This document shows, piece after piece, positions 11,313-20,114 of a stretch of 37,500 nucleotides of DNA. The position numbers were made by a program, and so were the translations under genes. This DNA is from Bugula neritina (Eukaryota > Bryozoa > Gymnolaemata > Cheilostomatida > Bugulidae). The notes beneath the pieces were generated by a model, which ran no database searches, had not been told where the DNA came from, and saw nothing but the letters and a program-made list of their open reading frames with translations. The DNA is taken from contig OZ037772.1 in assembly GCA_964035545.1 (NCBI GenBank), forward strand, positions 2,260,001-2,297,500, given 5' to 3'. Position 1 is the stretch's first letter. Each line of letters begins with the position of its first letter.

Positions 11313-11411
11313 GCTGAGCTAAGGTGAGGGGAGGTGAGAGAGTAACCCAGTTCCAGTGTATAATATTCATCATTATAGAGTGACAAGAGCATCTCATTTG
11401 TATGTTTATTA

Positions 11412-12075
11412 ATATAACATAATATACTGTATAACATAGTATACTGTATAACATGGTATACTGTATAACATAATATACTGTATAACATAGTATACCGTAT
11501 AACATAGTATACTGTATAACATAGTATACCGTATAACATAGTATCCTGTATAACATAATATACTGTATAACATAATATGCTGTATAACATAGTATACTGT
11601 ATAGCATAATATACTGTATAACATAATATACTGCATAACATAGTATACTGTATAACATAATATACTGTATAACGTAGTATACTGTATAACATAATATACT
11701 GTATAACATAATATGCTGTATAACATAGTATACTGTATAGCATAATATACTGTATAACATAATATACTGCATAACATAGTATACTGTATAACATAATATA
11801 CTGTATAACGTAGTATACTGTATAACATAATATACTGTATAACATAGTATACTGTATAACATAATATACTGTATAACATAATATGTTGTATAACATAGTA
11901 TACTGTATAACATAATATACTGTATAACATAATATTCTGTATAACATAATATACTGTATAACATAATATACTGTATAACATAATATACTGTATAACATAA
12001 TATACTGTATAACATTTAATATACTGTATAACATAGTATGCTGTATAACATCATATACTGTATGACATAATATAC
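11412..12075. repeat. 17-bp satellite array, about 39 units
   Basis: Unit ATACTGTATAACATAAT with common variants (CATAGT, CATGGT, GCTGTATAAC, ACCGTATAAC). Because 17 is not a multiple of three and the unit lacks stops on the minus strand, all three minus frames give the same periodic peptide (MLYSILCYTVYYVIQYI). The long frames here are artefacts. The unit is itself partly palindromic (GTATACTGTATAAC). Confidence 0.95.
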
Positions 12076-12380
12076 TGAGCTGAATTAAAACAGTTTTATA
12101 TATTTTGCATTTCCGCTTTTATAATCTCCAAATTACTTTGCCCGGTGACGCTGTTTAAAAACAAACGTCTGTAGGCGAGCAGTAAAGTTTAACGCTAACA
12201 TCATTTGCTAATAATATTTTGCACTCGCAACACACGCACTGTGTGTGGCAGGTCACTAGCATGGAATTCTCACACTTCGCTCTTTGCGTTTGTTGAGAGT
12301 GGATAACTCCGATTGTTTCAAAATTACTTATCTCTCATAGCTACATAAGTTACATCTGTTGATTAGGTTTTGAGTATGAT

Positions 12381-12625
12381 TTACAAATTTTTAAAATGAT
12401 CCATTTTAGGCTGAATTTCGTGTTGTTTTTGTTCTAAATTCCGGATGTGTCTGCTAAGTTGTGTGCTGTTGGCTTTATCTGCATGTAGGAAAGAGGCTTT
12501 ATGGTTGTTGAGTCTGGCTTTGAAGGTAGTTGAACAGAGTCCTATGTATGATTGGCTGGAGTTATTCTCATGTCTTGTCACAGTTGCTTGGTATATTAAG
12601 TCTTTGCAAACCTTATTATATATTA
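12381..12625 (-). pseudogene. Penelope-like element remnant: GIY-YIG endonuclease domain
   Basis: Reading from about 12,625 the frame gives KVCKDLIYQATVTRHENN, then SYIGLCSTTFKARLNNHKAS, then NSTQLSRHIRNLEQ, ending in a stop at 12,381. The spacing of IYxA..V to YIGL, then FK.R..NH..SF and STxLS.HI, is that of the GIY-YIG nuclease at the C terminus of Penelope-like retroelements. No reverse transcriptase is present upstream, so this is a truncated fossil. The assignment rests on motif recognition only. Confidence 0.7.
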
Positions 12626-12689
12626 ATAACTTAATGCCATTTGCTTATATACTTCATAGCAGCCAAAGTAAAATTTAAAATGTTGATAT

Positions 12690-13320
12690 GGTCAACACAG
12701 TTGGAACTAAGTAACTAAAATATATGTTAAGTTCCATTTTAAACTAACAATGTCTAATTTCAGGATAAATAGGTTAAATAATCAGATCTGCAAACTGCAG
12801 CTTATCAGAAATCTGTGACCAACTTTAGTACTATAATAATTTTGATGATGAAATTTACAAGCTGAGAAATAAGTTGTGTAGTGCTGTATGGTAAAATATA
12901 TTTTGCAATATTAGAGAAATGATTGGATTAAATAAATTCAAAAATGTAGCACCAACAGAATTACTAAATCAACAACAGTTTCTAAATATATAAAGTCACA
13001 GGGAGGGGCATAACACCCTCCCTACCTCATTCTAGAATCACTACTCACAATCTCAGGTTATGGTGGAATGATTAAAAAACAGCATAAACCCTATAGCTAA
13101 ACTCCTTCAAATTTATATGTACAAAAATCACCATCACTGCCTCAGAAGTCTCGGATAAATTTATTTAGAGTAATCAAATATTTCATTTAAAATTAGGTTA
13201 TATAAAAATCAGACTGCTGGTCTCAGCCAACCAAACATTGATTGCATTCTCTGATTGGCCACTAATTATCTAATCAGGGACAGTCTTACAAATCAGACAA
13301 ATAAAACTGTTGTTAGATAT
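12690..13320. other. 3' flank of the collagen locus, no gene found
   Basis: AT-rich sequence downstream (minus sense) of the collagen stop codon. A possible minus-strand AATAAA polyadenylation signal lies at about 13,160 (TTTATT on the plus strand), about 160 bases after the stop. No other open frame or recognisable element. Confidence 0.45.
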
Positions 13321-13324
13321 GAGT

Positions 13325-13473
13325 CTATGAAAAGCAGACTTCTCCAAGCTGAACCCCAAACTCTTTGTGGGTGGTCCCGATGTCACCAGGAGCAATGTCA
13401 ATAATAGGCAAGTGGGTGACGGTCTTGGTGTCAATCTCAATCACTGTCAGAGCTTCTGATAGTATTTGGAATA
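13325..13473 (-). CDS. Collagen locus: final COLFI exon and stop
   Basis: Acceptor CTGCCATTTTGTAG (or TACTATCAG 18 bases later). Reads EALTVIEIDTKTVTHLP then IIDIAPGDIGTTHKEFGVQL and GEVCFS, stop TAG at 13,325-13,327. The segment TVIE......LPI.D(I/V)AP.DIG...EFG...G.VCF is the invariant C terminus of fibrillar collagens, including the last cysteine. No lesion in this exon. Confidence 0.92.
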
Positions 13474-13639
13474 CTACAAAATGGCAGAGGGCAAACTCTA
13501 AATTCTAAACTCGCACAGAAATCAAAGTGGCTTTTGGGTTGAACTCATTAGTAGTCGTTAAAAAGCCTCAAAGGCAAGCTATATTGTATATCAATACAAA
13601 AAAAGATCCAACTATCGCAATCATGTTCATATGCAGGTA

Positions 13640-13710
13640 GAATTTACACTATATAGGTTAGATTTACACTATATAGGTCAGATTTACAGTATATAGGTCA
13701 GATTTAGATA
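13640..13710. repeat. 21-bp tandem repeat, about 3-4 units
   Basis: AGATTTACACTATATAGGTC-type units immediately 3' of the possible COLFI exon 4 donor in the sense direction. Non-coding. Confidence 0.85.
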
Positions 13711-13711
13711 C

Positions 13712-13782
13712 CTTGTAAAAATCCTGCAGCACTGGATATTGGGACCTGCTATCTGTTGTTGCTGTGTATTCTTTATCACCAA
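13712..13782 (-). pseudogene. Possible COLFI C-propeptide exon 4, diverged
   Basis: Acceptor TTTATATACAG, donor TACAAG followed by GTATCT. One frame reads GDKEYTATTDSRSQYPVLQD then FYK, reminiscent of the NSRFTYSV..DGC segment before the final COLFI exon, but the DGC cysteine is missing. Its phases (two in, zero out) do not match exon 3 or the last exon. Tentative. Confidence 0.4.
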
Positions 13783-14011
13783 CTGTATATAAAATGACTC
13801 ACTTATTCTTCCTTTCGCATGCAACTTCTACTGCCACTGAGTTTATACATCTACAATCAGCAAAGGGAATAGTCATGCCAACAACTCACTCAGCTTAAGA
13901 AGAAGCCAGAGATTGTTCAGATTATCAAGTGACTAGCAACATAGTAGAGGACTAGTATCTGGTGACTAGCAACTAGTGACTATTTGATAAGCTGCTAGCA
14001 GTGACTATTAC

Positions 14012-14091
14012 CTGTGAGTCAGGGTTTGCTTTGCTCTCTCAGAGTGAATTCAAAGGAAGTTGAGTTGGGAAAACTCTGCCTCATACTCAAA
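14012..14091 (-). pseudogene. Collagen locus: COLFI C-propeptide exon 3, with internal stop
   Basis: Acceptor GTATGGATTGTAG, donor CACAG followed by GTAATA. In the phase-0 frame set by the previous exon it reads FEYEAEFSQLNFL, then TGA, then IHSERAKQTLTH. This matches the family pattern FEY......QL.FLRLLS.EA.Q..TYHC; the TGA falls where Arg is expected (CGA to TGA). Similarity continues past the stop, so the frame was coding until recently. Confidence 0.75.
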
Positions 14092-14443
14092 CTACAATCC
14101 ATACAGGAAACCAACATGTTACTATAGCAACACTTATCAACATCAATACTATAAAAGCTAAAAAATTAAAATTGATTATCATAAATTGGTCAATTTACTC
14201 CAAGCTAAAAGATTTTCTGCGTATAGTTTATAGCTGGCGTTAATTTTTAGACTGCAACAATCTTGTTTTTGACAGCAGTAGCTTTAATCAGTCAGATTGA
14301 TGAGCAAATTATAATATTAAAGTATCTTTCACTTAAGAGGAGGTAACTCCACTAGATCAATCTGACAACCCCAGCATATTATTATAGAATACCTAAAAAG
14401 AATAGAAATACACAAACAAGGGTGAGTAACTCCTCATTCTTAC

Positions 14444-14512
14444 CTGCAGGACCTTGATCTCCTTGTTTACCCTGATATCCGATCTCAACAGGTCCAGGTA
14501 CTCCGTCTCTAC
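14444..14512 (-). pseudogene. Duplicate of collagen exon D (D')
   Basis: Acceptor TGCTTACAG, donor GCAG followed by GTAAGA; 69 bases. Reads GRDGVPGPVEIGYQGKQGD then QGPAG. The second half and the following intron (to about 14,368) match exon D at 19,289 and its intron almost base for base. One triplet is a codon short and its neighbour has Val for Gly. Splice sites look usable, so it could still be included in transcripts. Confidence 0.72.
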
Positions 14513-14699
14513 CTGTAAGCACCCATTGATAACATCACAACAGGTGCAACTAGTTTTCAACTTGATTTCTATGTTGCTATAATAAACAGTGTGACTGGTC
14601 ACTATAGAATAGCCCACTAGAAATCTGCTCGCTAAATAAAGGTCAAATTATAGGAGAGAATAGAGATGTCATGACGCAAGGTAGTTATAAGTTTGTAGT

Positions 14700-14830
14700 A
14701 AGTTTAGTCCATCTACACCACTGGTTAGTCTAGTCTGTCTACACCCCTGTGTAGTTTAGTCTGTTTACACCCCTATGTAGTTTAGTCTGTCTACACCCCT
14801 GTGTAGTTTAGTCTGTCTACACCCCTCTGT
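14700..14830. repeat. 26-bp tandem repeat, about 5 units
   Basis: Units of AGTTTAGTCTGTCTACACCC plus CTGTGT with minor differences; the first unit is more diverged. Non-coding intron sequence. Confidence 0.88.
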
Positions 14831-14944
14831 AGACCATAATCAAATAATCCAAAGCTCTCTGAAAAAACAAAAATGCTTTGAGACAGAGTTTTCCCCTTTT
14901 CCATATAACAAACATAAAATAATGAAAACGAAAAAGATCCCAAC

Positions 14945-15157
14945 TTAACTTGACAGATTGAACTCAATTGAGCGTAAACATCACCTGGTTCTCCAAAAAG
15001 TCCGATATCTCCTGACAAACAAGGTGGTCTTTTTCTCCTGCATCTCCAGGATTGCCGGATATACCAGGCAGGCCATCAACATCGGGTGAACCCTTCCTCA
15101 CCATCAGTTCTGTAAGATCCTGGGTGTCTTTTGGGACCCATTATCCCTTTCTGTTCA
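14945..15157 (-). pseudogene. Decayed Gly-X-Y exon with frameshifts (N)
   Basis: Acceptor CTTGTTTTGCAG. Collagen-like segments appear in successive frames: KGIMGPKRHPGSYRTDGEEG, then DGLPGISGNPGDAGEK, then SGDIGLFGEPGDVYA. At least two indels separate them, one frame runs into TGA, and several glycines are lost. Like exon M it lies within the C-propeptide introns. The 3' limit is unclear. Confidence 0.65.
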
Positions 15158-15471
15158 CTGCAAAACAAGATTAACACGTAATATAAGTAGGCATGGCCCT
15201 GCAGAACAGAACAGATTAGCCAATCACATCACTACTCTGATACTGTCAAGCCAATCACATCACTGCATTGATATTGTCAAACCAATCACATCGCTGCACT
15301 GGTATTGTGAAGCCAATATTCTCATTACAATACTCAGGCAATAATAAACAGCAAAATATGAAAAACAATTTATTTTAAACTTATTACCGAATTAAAGTTT
15401 ACTTCTAGTAAAAACATGGTGGAGAATACATCTAGACCTTGAACAATAAAAGTATGAGCTCCATAATAAAC

Positions 15472-15977
15472 CAGGGTTGTTGGGGTCAATTACATGTGAA
15501 TGTAATTAATTACAGTTACATGAGAATTTGTCAATTACAATTATAATTACAGTTGAAATAAATGTAATTAATTACATTACAAAATTACATTGTAAAGCAA
15601 TTAATTACAACTACAATTACTTTTGTTCTCACAAAGGACAAATGGAAGTTATGCAATTTCACTTCTAGGGTCCAACTAGCAGGGGCAATTTTGACAGGGG
15701 TGAACCTCCTTTGTTCTCAACACTCATACTATACTACATTGACTTAACCTAAACTTGTTATTTAACAGTAGGCATGTTAAAAAAGAATGAATTTCTTAAG
15801 ATTTAAAAGTTTGAAGTAATTGAGATGTAATTGTAAAAATCAATTACATTAGATATGTAATTAATTACAATTACAATTACATGTTTATACATCAATTACA
15901 AATTAAATTCAATTACTTAAAAAAAAGTAATTAAACACAACAAATTACAATTTTAAATTACAATTACCCCAACCCTG
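15472..15977. mobile_element. hAT-type MITE with perfect 8-bp target duplication
   Basis: Starts CAGGGTTGTTGGGGTCAATT and ends ATTACCCCAACCCTG, terminal inverted repeats of hAT style. Flanked on both sides by TAATAAAC (15,464-15,471 and 15,978-15,985), an exact 8-bp duplication. The interior is largely AATTACAATTACA words with no coding capacity. Exact flanks suggest a fairly recent insertion into the collagen intron. Confidence 0.9.
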
Positions 15978-16099
15978 TAATAAACTGTGAAACACCTAGG
16001 CGTGGCTAACTGAGAATACAGGGCAAGGAACTCAAGCTATACTTCCAAATCTTTCACAGGAAACAAGCAGTGAGCCCCACAAAGATACTATTCACCAAC

Positions 16100-16259
16100 C
16101 TTGGTTCTTGCAGGTCAGGATAACCAGGAGCACCGACTGGTCCGAGGAATCTCTTGAGCCCAGTCGACCGGCTCTCTCCCATTGGACATTGAGGTCCGGG
16201 TTTTCCAGCATCCCCTACAGCACAGGGCAATCCCGTTTCCCCTCTTCTCTTCTGAAGCT
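16100..16259 (-). pseudogene. Decayed Gly-X-Y exon inside the C-propeptide region (M)
   Basis: Possible acceptor GTTCTGTTCTGCAG, donor CCAAG followed by GTTGGT. In one frame 16 consecutive triplets keep the register without indels, GETGLPCAVGDAGKPGPQ onward. Six triplets lack glycine (Cys, Cys, Arg, Arg, Asp, Glu), all single-base changes. It sits between two COLFI exons, where no collagenous exon belongs, so it is an inserted duplicate under no constraint. Confidence 0.7.
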
Positions 16260-16415
16260 CTGCAGAACAGAACAGAGTAGCCAATAGCAACACTTATCAA
16301 CATCCTTATACAATAAACAAATATGTTACAATAGCGACAATTCTCAACAAATCAACTTTTGGATATTCTAAAATAATACTGAGAAAGTCATGGCTGATAC
16401 AAGTTAAACACTCAC

Positions 16416-16583
16416 GAGTGCCGTTTCCATGTGTTTAGCGACGAATGGCTGGTTATCTAGCTGCTGGGTGAAGTACGATTTGATGGCAAACTCGGAGGTC
16501 TGGGCATTGATACAAGTGCTCTTCATTTCCTTGCGACAGTAAGCCTGGATAGCATTAGCTATGGAGCCACCATCTGGATCCAC
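16416..16583 (-). CDS. Collagen locus: COLFI C-propeptide exon 2
   Basis: Acceptor TTTGTTGTCAG, donor CACTC followed by GTGAGT; 56 codons, phase 0 both sides. Starts VDPDGGSIANAIQAYCRKEM, continuing KSTCINAQTSE. The (I/V)DP(N/D)GGS...AI..YC segment is the conserved COLFI core with its calcium-site region and cysteines. No damage seen. Confidence 0.92.
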
Positions 16584-16895
16584 CTGACAACAAACAATAG
16601 AGAATACAACTTCTCTATTTCACACTAACATAATGCTAATATCAAATGAAACTACTAAAACATGTTCAGCTGCTGAATATACAGAATTATATATTACAGG
16701 CAACTCATAGAAAAACTCTTTTTCCTAAACAACAATTCATTAAATATCTGTAAAAACTTCACATGACATTATATTGACATCTCAGGAGTAGTAATTGCAA
16801 AATATAAAACATGTTCACAAAATTTCAGTCATTAGACTTGGATACGGATTTCTTTTGAACAGAGAAAATAGAAACATATCAGCATATTCTCTCAC

Positions 16896-16990
16896 CCAAT
16901 AAGTTCCACTCTTGAACTCTGGGTTTTCAGTGAAGAGTTCTCTACAGTCTCTAACAGGGCTGTCTTTGGACCCGTCTCTTATTTTTGTTT
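16896..16990 (-). CDS. Collagen locus: COLFI C-propeptide exon 1
   Basis: Acceptor ATTTCTCTAG, donor TTGG followed by GTGAGA. Reads TKIRDGSKDSPVRDCRELFT then ENPEFKSGTYW. The pattern SP.R.CR(D/E)L...P..KSG.YW is the hallmark opening of the fibrillar collagen C-propeptide. Ends in phase 0. Confidence 0.92.
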
Positions 16991-17330
16991 CTAGAGAAAT
17001 AAGGTGGAAGTAGTTATGTAAGCTAACAGCAATAAAATCAACATTATATAAAATGTCAGAATGTAGAAACATTTAACTGAAGAAATGAACTAAATAGGTG
17101 ACTCATCAAACAAGAATGTCAATCATCAATGCTAGGAGGAGAAATACATTATAACAGCTGTCTATATTTTTATTACAATAGTTTCTAACAGTTAATTATA
17201 AAATTGTTTGTCTGCAAAAACATACACACAATTTGATACGAGTCTTTCATTTGAGTTCCAAAACACTATTTAAAAGAGCTTTTCCGCTACAAAGCAGGCA
17301 ACATCAAAGCACGTCATGGCCATTACTCAC

Positions 17331-17439
17331 TGAGGTACAAATTATAGAGCTCATTGTTGGCGCCTGCATCATCTGCTTGTACACCTTTACCGTTGGACAT
17401 CATTGCACTCATCATCATAGGGGGAGCACCTAACATAAC
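17331..17439 (-). CDS. Collagen locus: C-telopeptide / C-propeptide linker exon
   Basis: Acceptor TTCTACCATAG, donor CTCA followed by GTGAGT. Reads VMLGAPPMMMSAMMSNGKGV then QADDAGANNELYNLYL, a non-collagenous linker between helix and C-propeptide. One leftover base completes a Lys codon in the next exon. Methionine-rich start; no damage seen. Confidence 0.8.
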
Positions 17440-17578
17440 CTATGGTAGAATAAAATAAAGCTTCAATCACAGGCTATGGATGAAATTCCCAAAATATTAC
17501 CAATAAACAGTTGAAAGAAAATGAAAAAGATACAAGTAATGGACAATAACTTGGTTTTGCTAATAACTAACCAAATAC

Positions 17579-17653
17579 TGGGGCTTCACCAGGTGGTCCA
17601 GGAAGTCCAGGTCTGCCGGGACTACCCATTTCCCCATCTCTTCCTTGTTCACC
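17579..17653 (-). CDS. Collagen locus: last Gly-X-Y exon (I)
   Basis: Acceptor GTATTTCTAG, donor GCCCCA followed by GTATTT; phase 0 on both sides, 75 bases. Eight perfect triplets, GEQGRDGEMGSPGRPGLPG then GPPGEAP, where the triple helix ends. An alternative donor ten bases on (GTTAGT) would put the next exon out of frame. Confidence 0.82.
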
Positions 17654-17734
17654 CTAGAAATACACACTATTGGTTTATTACCACTAAACTAACAAGATGA
17701 ATAACAATAACCTGTTAGCAGTGTAAGTGTTTAC

Positions 17735-17922
17735 CTTAGCACCATCAGGTCCAGGCGGTCCCATAGCACCCATAGCACCAGGAGAACCAGTAATTCCTTG
17801 TTTGCCGTCAGCACCCCGTAGCCCAGGTGGTCCAGCAATACCCACTGGTCCAACATCTCCCCTTTCACCATCAATACCGGGAGCTCCGGGGAATCCCTGA
17901 GGTCCCTGGAAACCAGTGGGTC
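17735..17922 (-). CDS. Collagen locus: Gly-X-Y exon H
   Basis: Acceptor GCTGTTTTAG, donor GCTAAG followed by GTAAAC; two bases in, phase 0 out. Twenty-one perfect triplets, starting [20 protein letters not shown] and ending GPPGPDGAK. Longest undamaged collagenous exon in the locus. The length, 188 bases, is not a multiple of the 54-bp unit of vertebrate fibrillar collagens. Confidence 0.88.
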
Positions 17923-18060
17923 CTAAAACAGCAGACGACATTCAAATTATTATAAGTTGGGAGTTGCCTTACCTTCTTACCAAGTAGGATAACTCTTAGA
18001 GCAATGATTCTGTTCATGGCCAATAACTAAAGGCAAGGATTGGTTCAACTTAATTCATAC

Positions 18061-18187
18061 CTTTAGGTCCTTGTTCGCCGGGAATTCCTTTAGCTCCCTG
18101 GGGTCCTTGAGGACCAGTTGGCCCACGTGGACCCGCCGGTCCGGACAATCCAGTTGGTCCAGAAGCACCCTGTGGCCCAGCTGGCCC
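18061..18187 (-). CDS. Collagen locus: Gly-X-Y exon G
   Basis: Acceptor ATTACTATAG, donor AAAG followed by GTATGA; phase 0 in, one base out. Fourteen perfect triplets, [19 protein letters not shown] onward. Proline is common in the X and Y positions, as in stable triple helix. No damage seen. Confidence 0.85.
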
Positions 18188-18432
18188 CTATAGTAATGAA
18201 TATATTTAGGAGACACCTTAGCTGTGAGATATTATTGAATAATATTTTCTGGAATAATATTGTATTGTATAACATATTATATTATGGTGTATTATACTGC
18301 ACTGTTATGTAATATATTACATGATGTGGTGTCACTGAAGCAACTCTAGTATTAACATAAAAAAACTAAAACAAATAAAGGATTGACCAGAGAACTGAAA
18401 TAAAGAGAAAACTGAATAAAGAATGTTCTTAT

Positions 18433-18571
18433 CTTATCACCATTGTCTCCTTGAGCACCTTCAGGTCCCTGGTTACCGGGGATTCCCACTGGACCCATGG
18501 GGCCAGGAGGTCCTTGATCACCCTGCTCCCCAGGTCTACCATCAGCACCCGGTACTCCAGGTAAACCGTCT
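18433..18571 (-). CDS. Collagen locus: Gly-X-Y exon F, donor site changed to AT
   Basis: Acceptor CAATTTTATCAG. Fifteen perfect triplets, [19 protein letters not shown] through GAQGDNGDK. The next exon begins in phase 0 with GPAGPQ, so this exon should end after GATAAG, but the intron there starts ATAAGAAC rather than GTAAGAAC. The only nearby GT (GTGATA, eight bases upstream) would break the frame. A G-to-A change at intron position +1 explains it. Confidence 0.78.
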
Positions 18572-18659
18572 CTGATAAAATTGATAACAAATTATAAAAC
18601 CCAAATCAGATAAAAAGTTCCAAGAAGCTGAATAGGGCGAAGTGAAACACAAATATTAC

Positions 18660-18789
18660 CTTCCATCAGATCCGGGTTCTCCAGTGACCCCCCTTGAGCC
18701 AGTTGGACCAGGCATACCAGCTGGTCCAGTTTCTCCTGTTTTTCCATTTCTGCCATCCAGACCAGGTTCTCTAGCTTGTTCGACAGGTC
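18660..18789 (-). CDS. Collagen locus: Gly-X-Y exon E
   Basis: Acceptor TTGGTTCATAG, donor GGAAG followed by GTAATA; two bases in, two out. Fourteen triplets; the second and third lack glycine (EQA, codon GAA; REP, codon AGA), then GLDGRNGKTGETGPAGMPG is regular. The two leftover bases join A of exon F to encode Arg (GSDGRDGLPG), so the phase is intact. Confidence 0.78.
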
Positions 18790-19059
18790 CTATGAACCAA
18801 GCAGCACCAGTATGCATTACAAGTGGTCATTTAATAATTTCAGAACATAAATTTCCCAACACTTCTGGTATATTTCTTTGTTTCCTTGTTTTTACTTAGA
18901 CAATGCATCATGTGGCAAACAGTATTGTAAAAATGATCCATGGAAACCAGTCAGAGCAACTATCATACATAGTAATCCTGTCAGTTGAAGTAACAAGCAC
19001 TGCTGGGATTCAATATGATTACTCAGCCTACTCCCTGCCTTAGTGCAGACTAGCTGCGA

Positions 19060-19225
19060 GGAGAACCCCAGCATATAGCATATCTGTGAGGGAAACCCCA
19101 GCATATAGAATAGCTGTGAGGGAAACCCCAGCATATAGAATATCTGTGAGGGAAACCCCAGCATATAGAATGACTGTGAGGAAAACCCCAGAAAATATCA
19201 TAGATGTGAGGGAAACCTCAGAATA
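19060..19225. repeat. 30-bp minisatellite, about 6 units, with decoy acceptor motif
   Basis: Plus-strand unit AGCTGTGAGGGAAACCCCAG followed by CATATAGAAT, with small variations. On the collagen-sense strand each unit carries GGTTTCCCTCACAG, a strong-looking 3' splice site. It lies in the intron between exons D and E. Translations through it on either strand are artefacts. An ACCCCAGCATAT fragment also precedes the duplicated exon at 14.4 kb. Confidence 0.9.
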
Positions 19226-19288
19226 TTATAGCATACCTAAAAGGAACAAAATACACAAACAAGAGTGAGTAACTCCTCATTCTTATAC

Positions 19289-19406
19289 CTGCAGGACCTT
19301 GATCTCCTTGTTTACCCTGATATCCGATCTTACCAGGAGCACCATTTGGTTCAGTGGGTCCAGGTGGGCCAACAGGACCGTGGTCTCCATCTGGTCCACG
19401 TTTTCC
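19289..19406 (-). CDS. Collagen locus: Gly-X-Y exon D
   Basis: Acceptor CTTTTACAG, donor GCAG followed by GTATAA; phase 0 in, one base out. Thirteen triplets, GKRGPDGDHGPVGPPGPT onward, with one broken (EPN, codon GAA). The 3' part (GYQGKQGDQGPAG) and about 80 bases of following intron are nearly identical to the decayed exon at 14,444-14,512, so one is a duplicate of the other. Confidence 0.8.
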
Positions 19407-19677
19407 CTGTAAAAGTAAAACTTCAACTCAAATATTACATGTGGTGATTTTATGAAGTCTTTTAACATGGAATAAAGAGGGCACGCAACTTTATGTTGTG
19501 CAATAGGAAATGAGAAAATAGAAAAATAATTACAAAATTCAGAAAATTTAAAGTTTTCTATGTTATCAGGAAGCGTATTGCTTACAGCATATTATGGTTA
19601 AGTGAATGTGGACTAGAAGAGAAGTTAGATAATTGGGAAACGCCATATATCTACATGTATATAAATATTATCATATT

Positions 19678-19915
<238 letters not shown>

Positions 19916-20008
19916 TTATATATTGTGAACAAATCTTCTACGCTCTTCTAGAGAATGTACTTCGCTAGGACACTGCTAGTGGAGTTACACTGAACTGTTA
20001 AGCTACAC

Positions 20009-20070
20009 TTATTTGGTGTATTTGGTCTATTTGGTGTATTTGGTCTATTTGGTGTATTTGGTCTATGGCC
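20009..20070. repeat. Short tandem repeat of TTTGGTGTATTTGGTCTA
   Basis: About three to four copies of an 18-bp TATTTGG(T/G)(G/C)T(A)-type unit just 3' of collagen exon C in the sense direction. Non-coding. Confidence 0.8.
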
Positions 20071-20114
20071 AAAAGTTATAGAGGTCATGACTAGGGGTCA
20101 CCAGAAGTCATTAC

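Noticed and set aside
11272-12034. Three overlapping minus-strand frames of about 190-248 codons
   Set aside because: All are the 17-bp satellite read in different frames; identical periodic peptides are artefacts.
17720-17930. Independent small collagen gene starting at the in-frame ATG near 17,941
   Set aside because: The ATG is upstream of a good acceptor (GCTGTTTTAG) that fits the phase of exon G, so this is an internal exon.
18642-18899. Plus-strand frame of 85 codons, Pro/Gly-rich
   Set aside because: Antisense of collagen exon E; Gly codons (GGN) read backwards give Pro and Ser.
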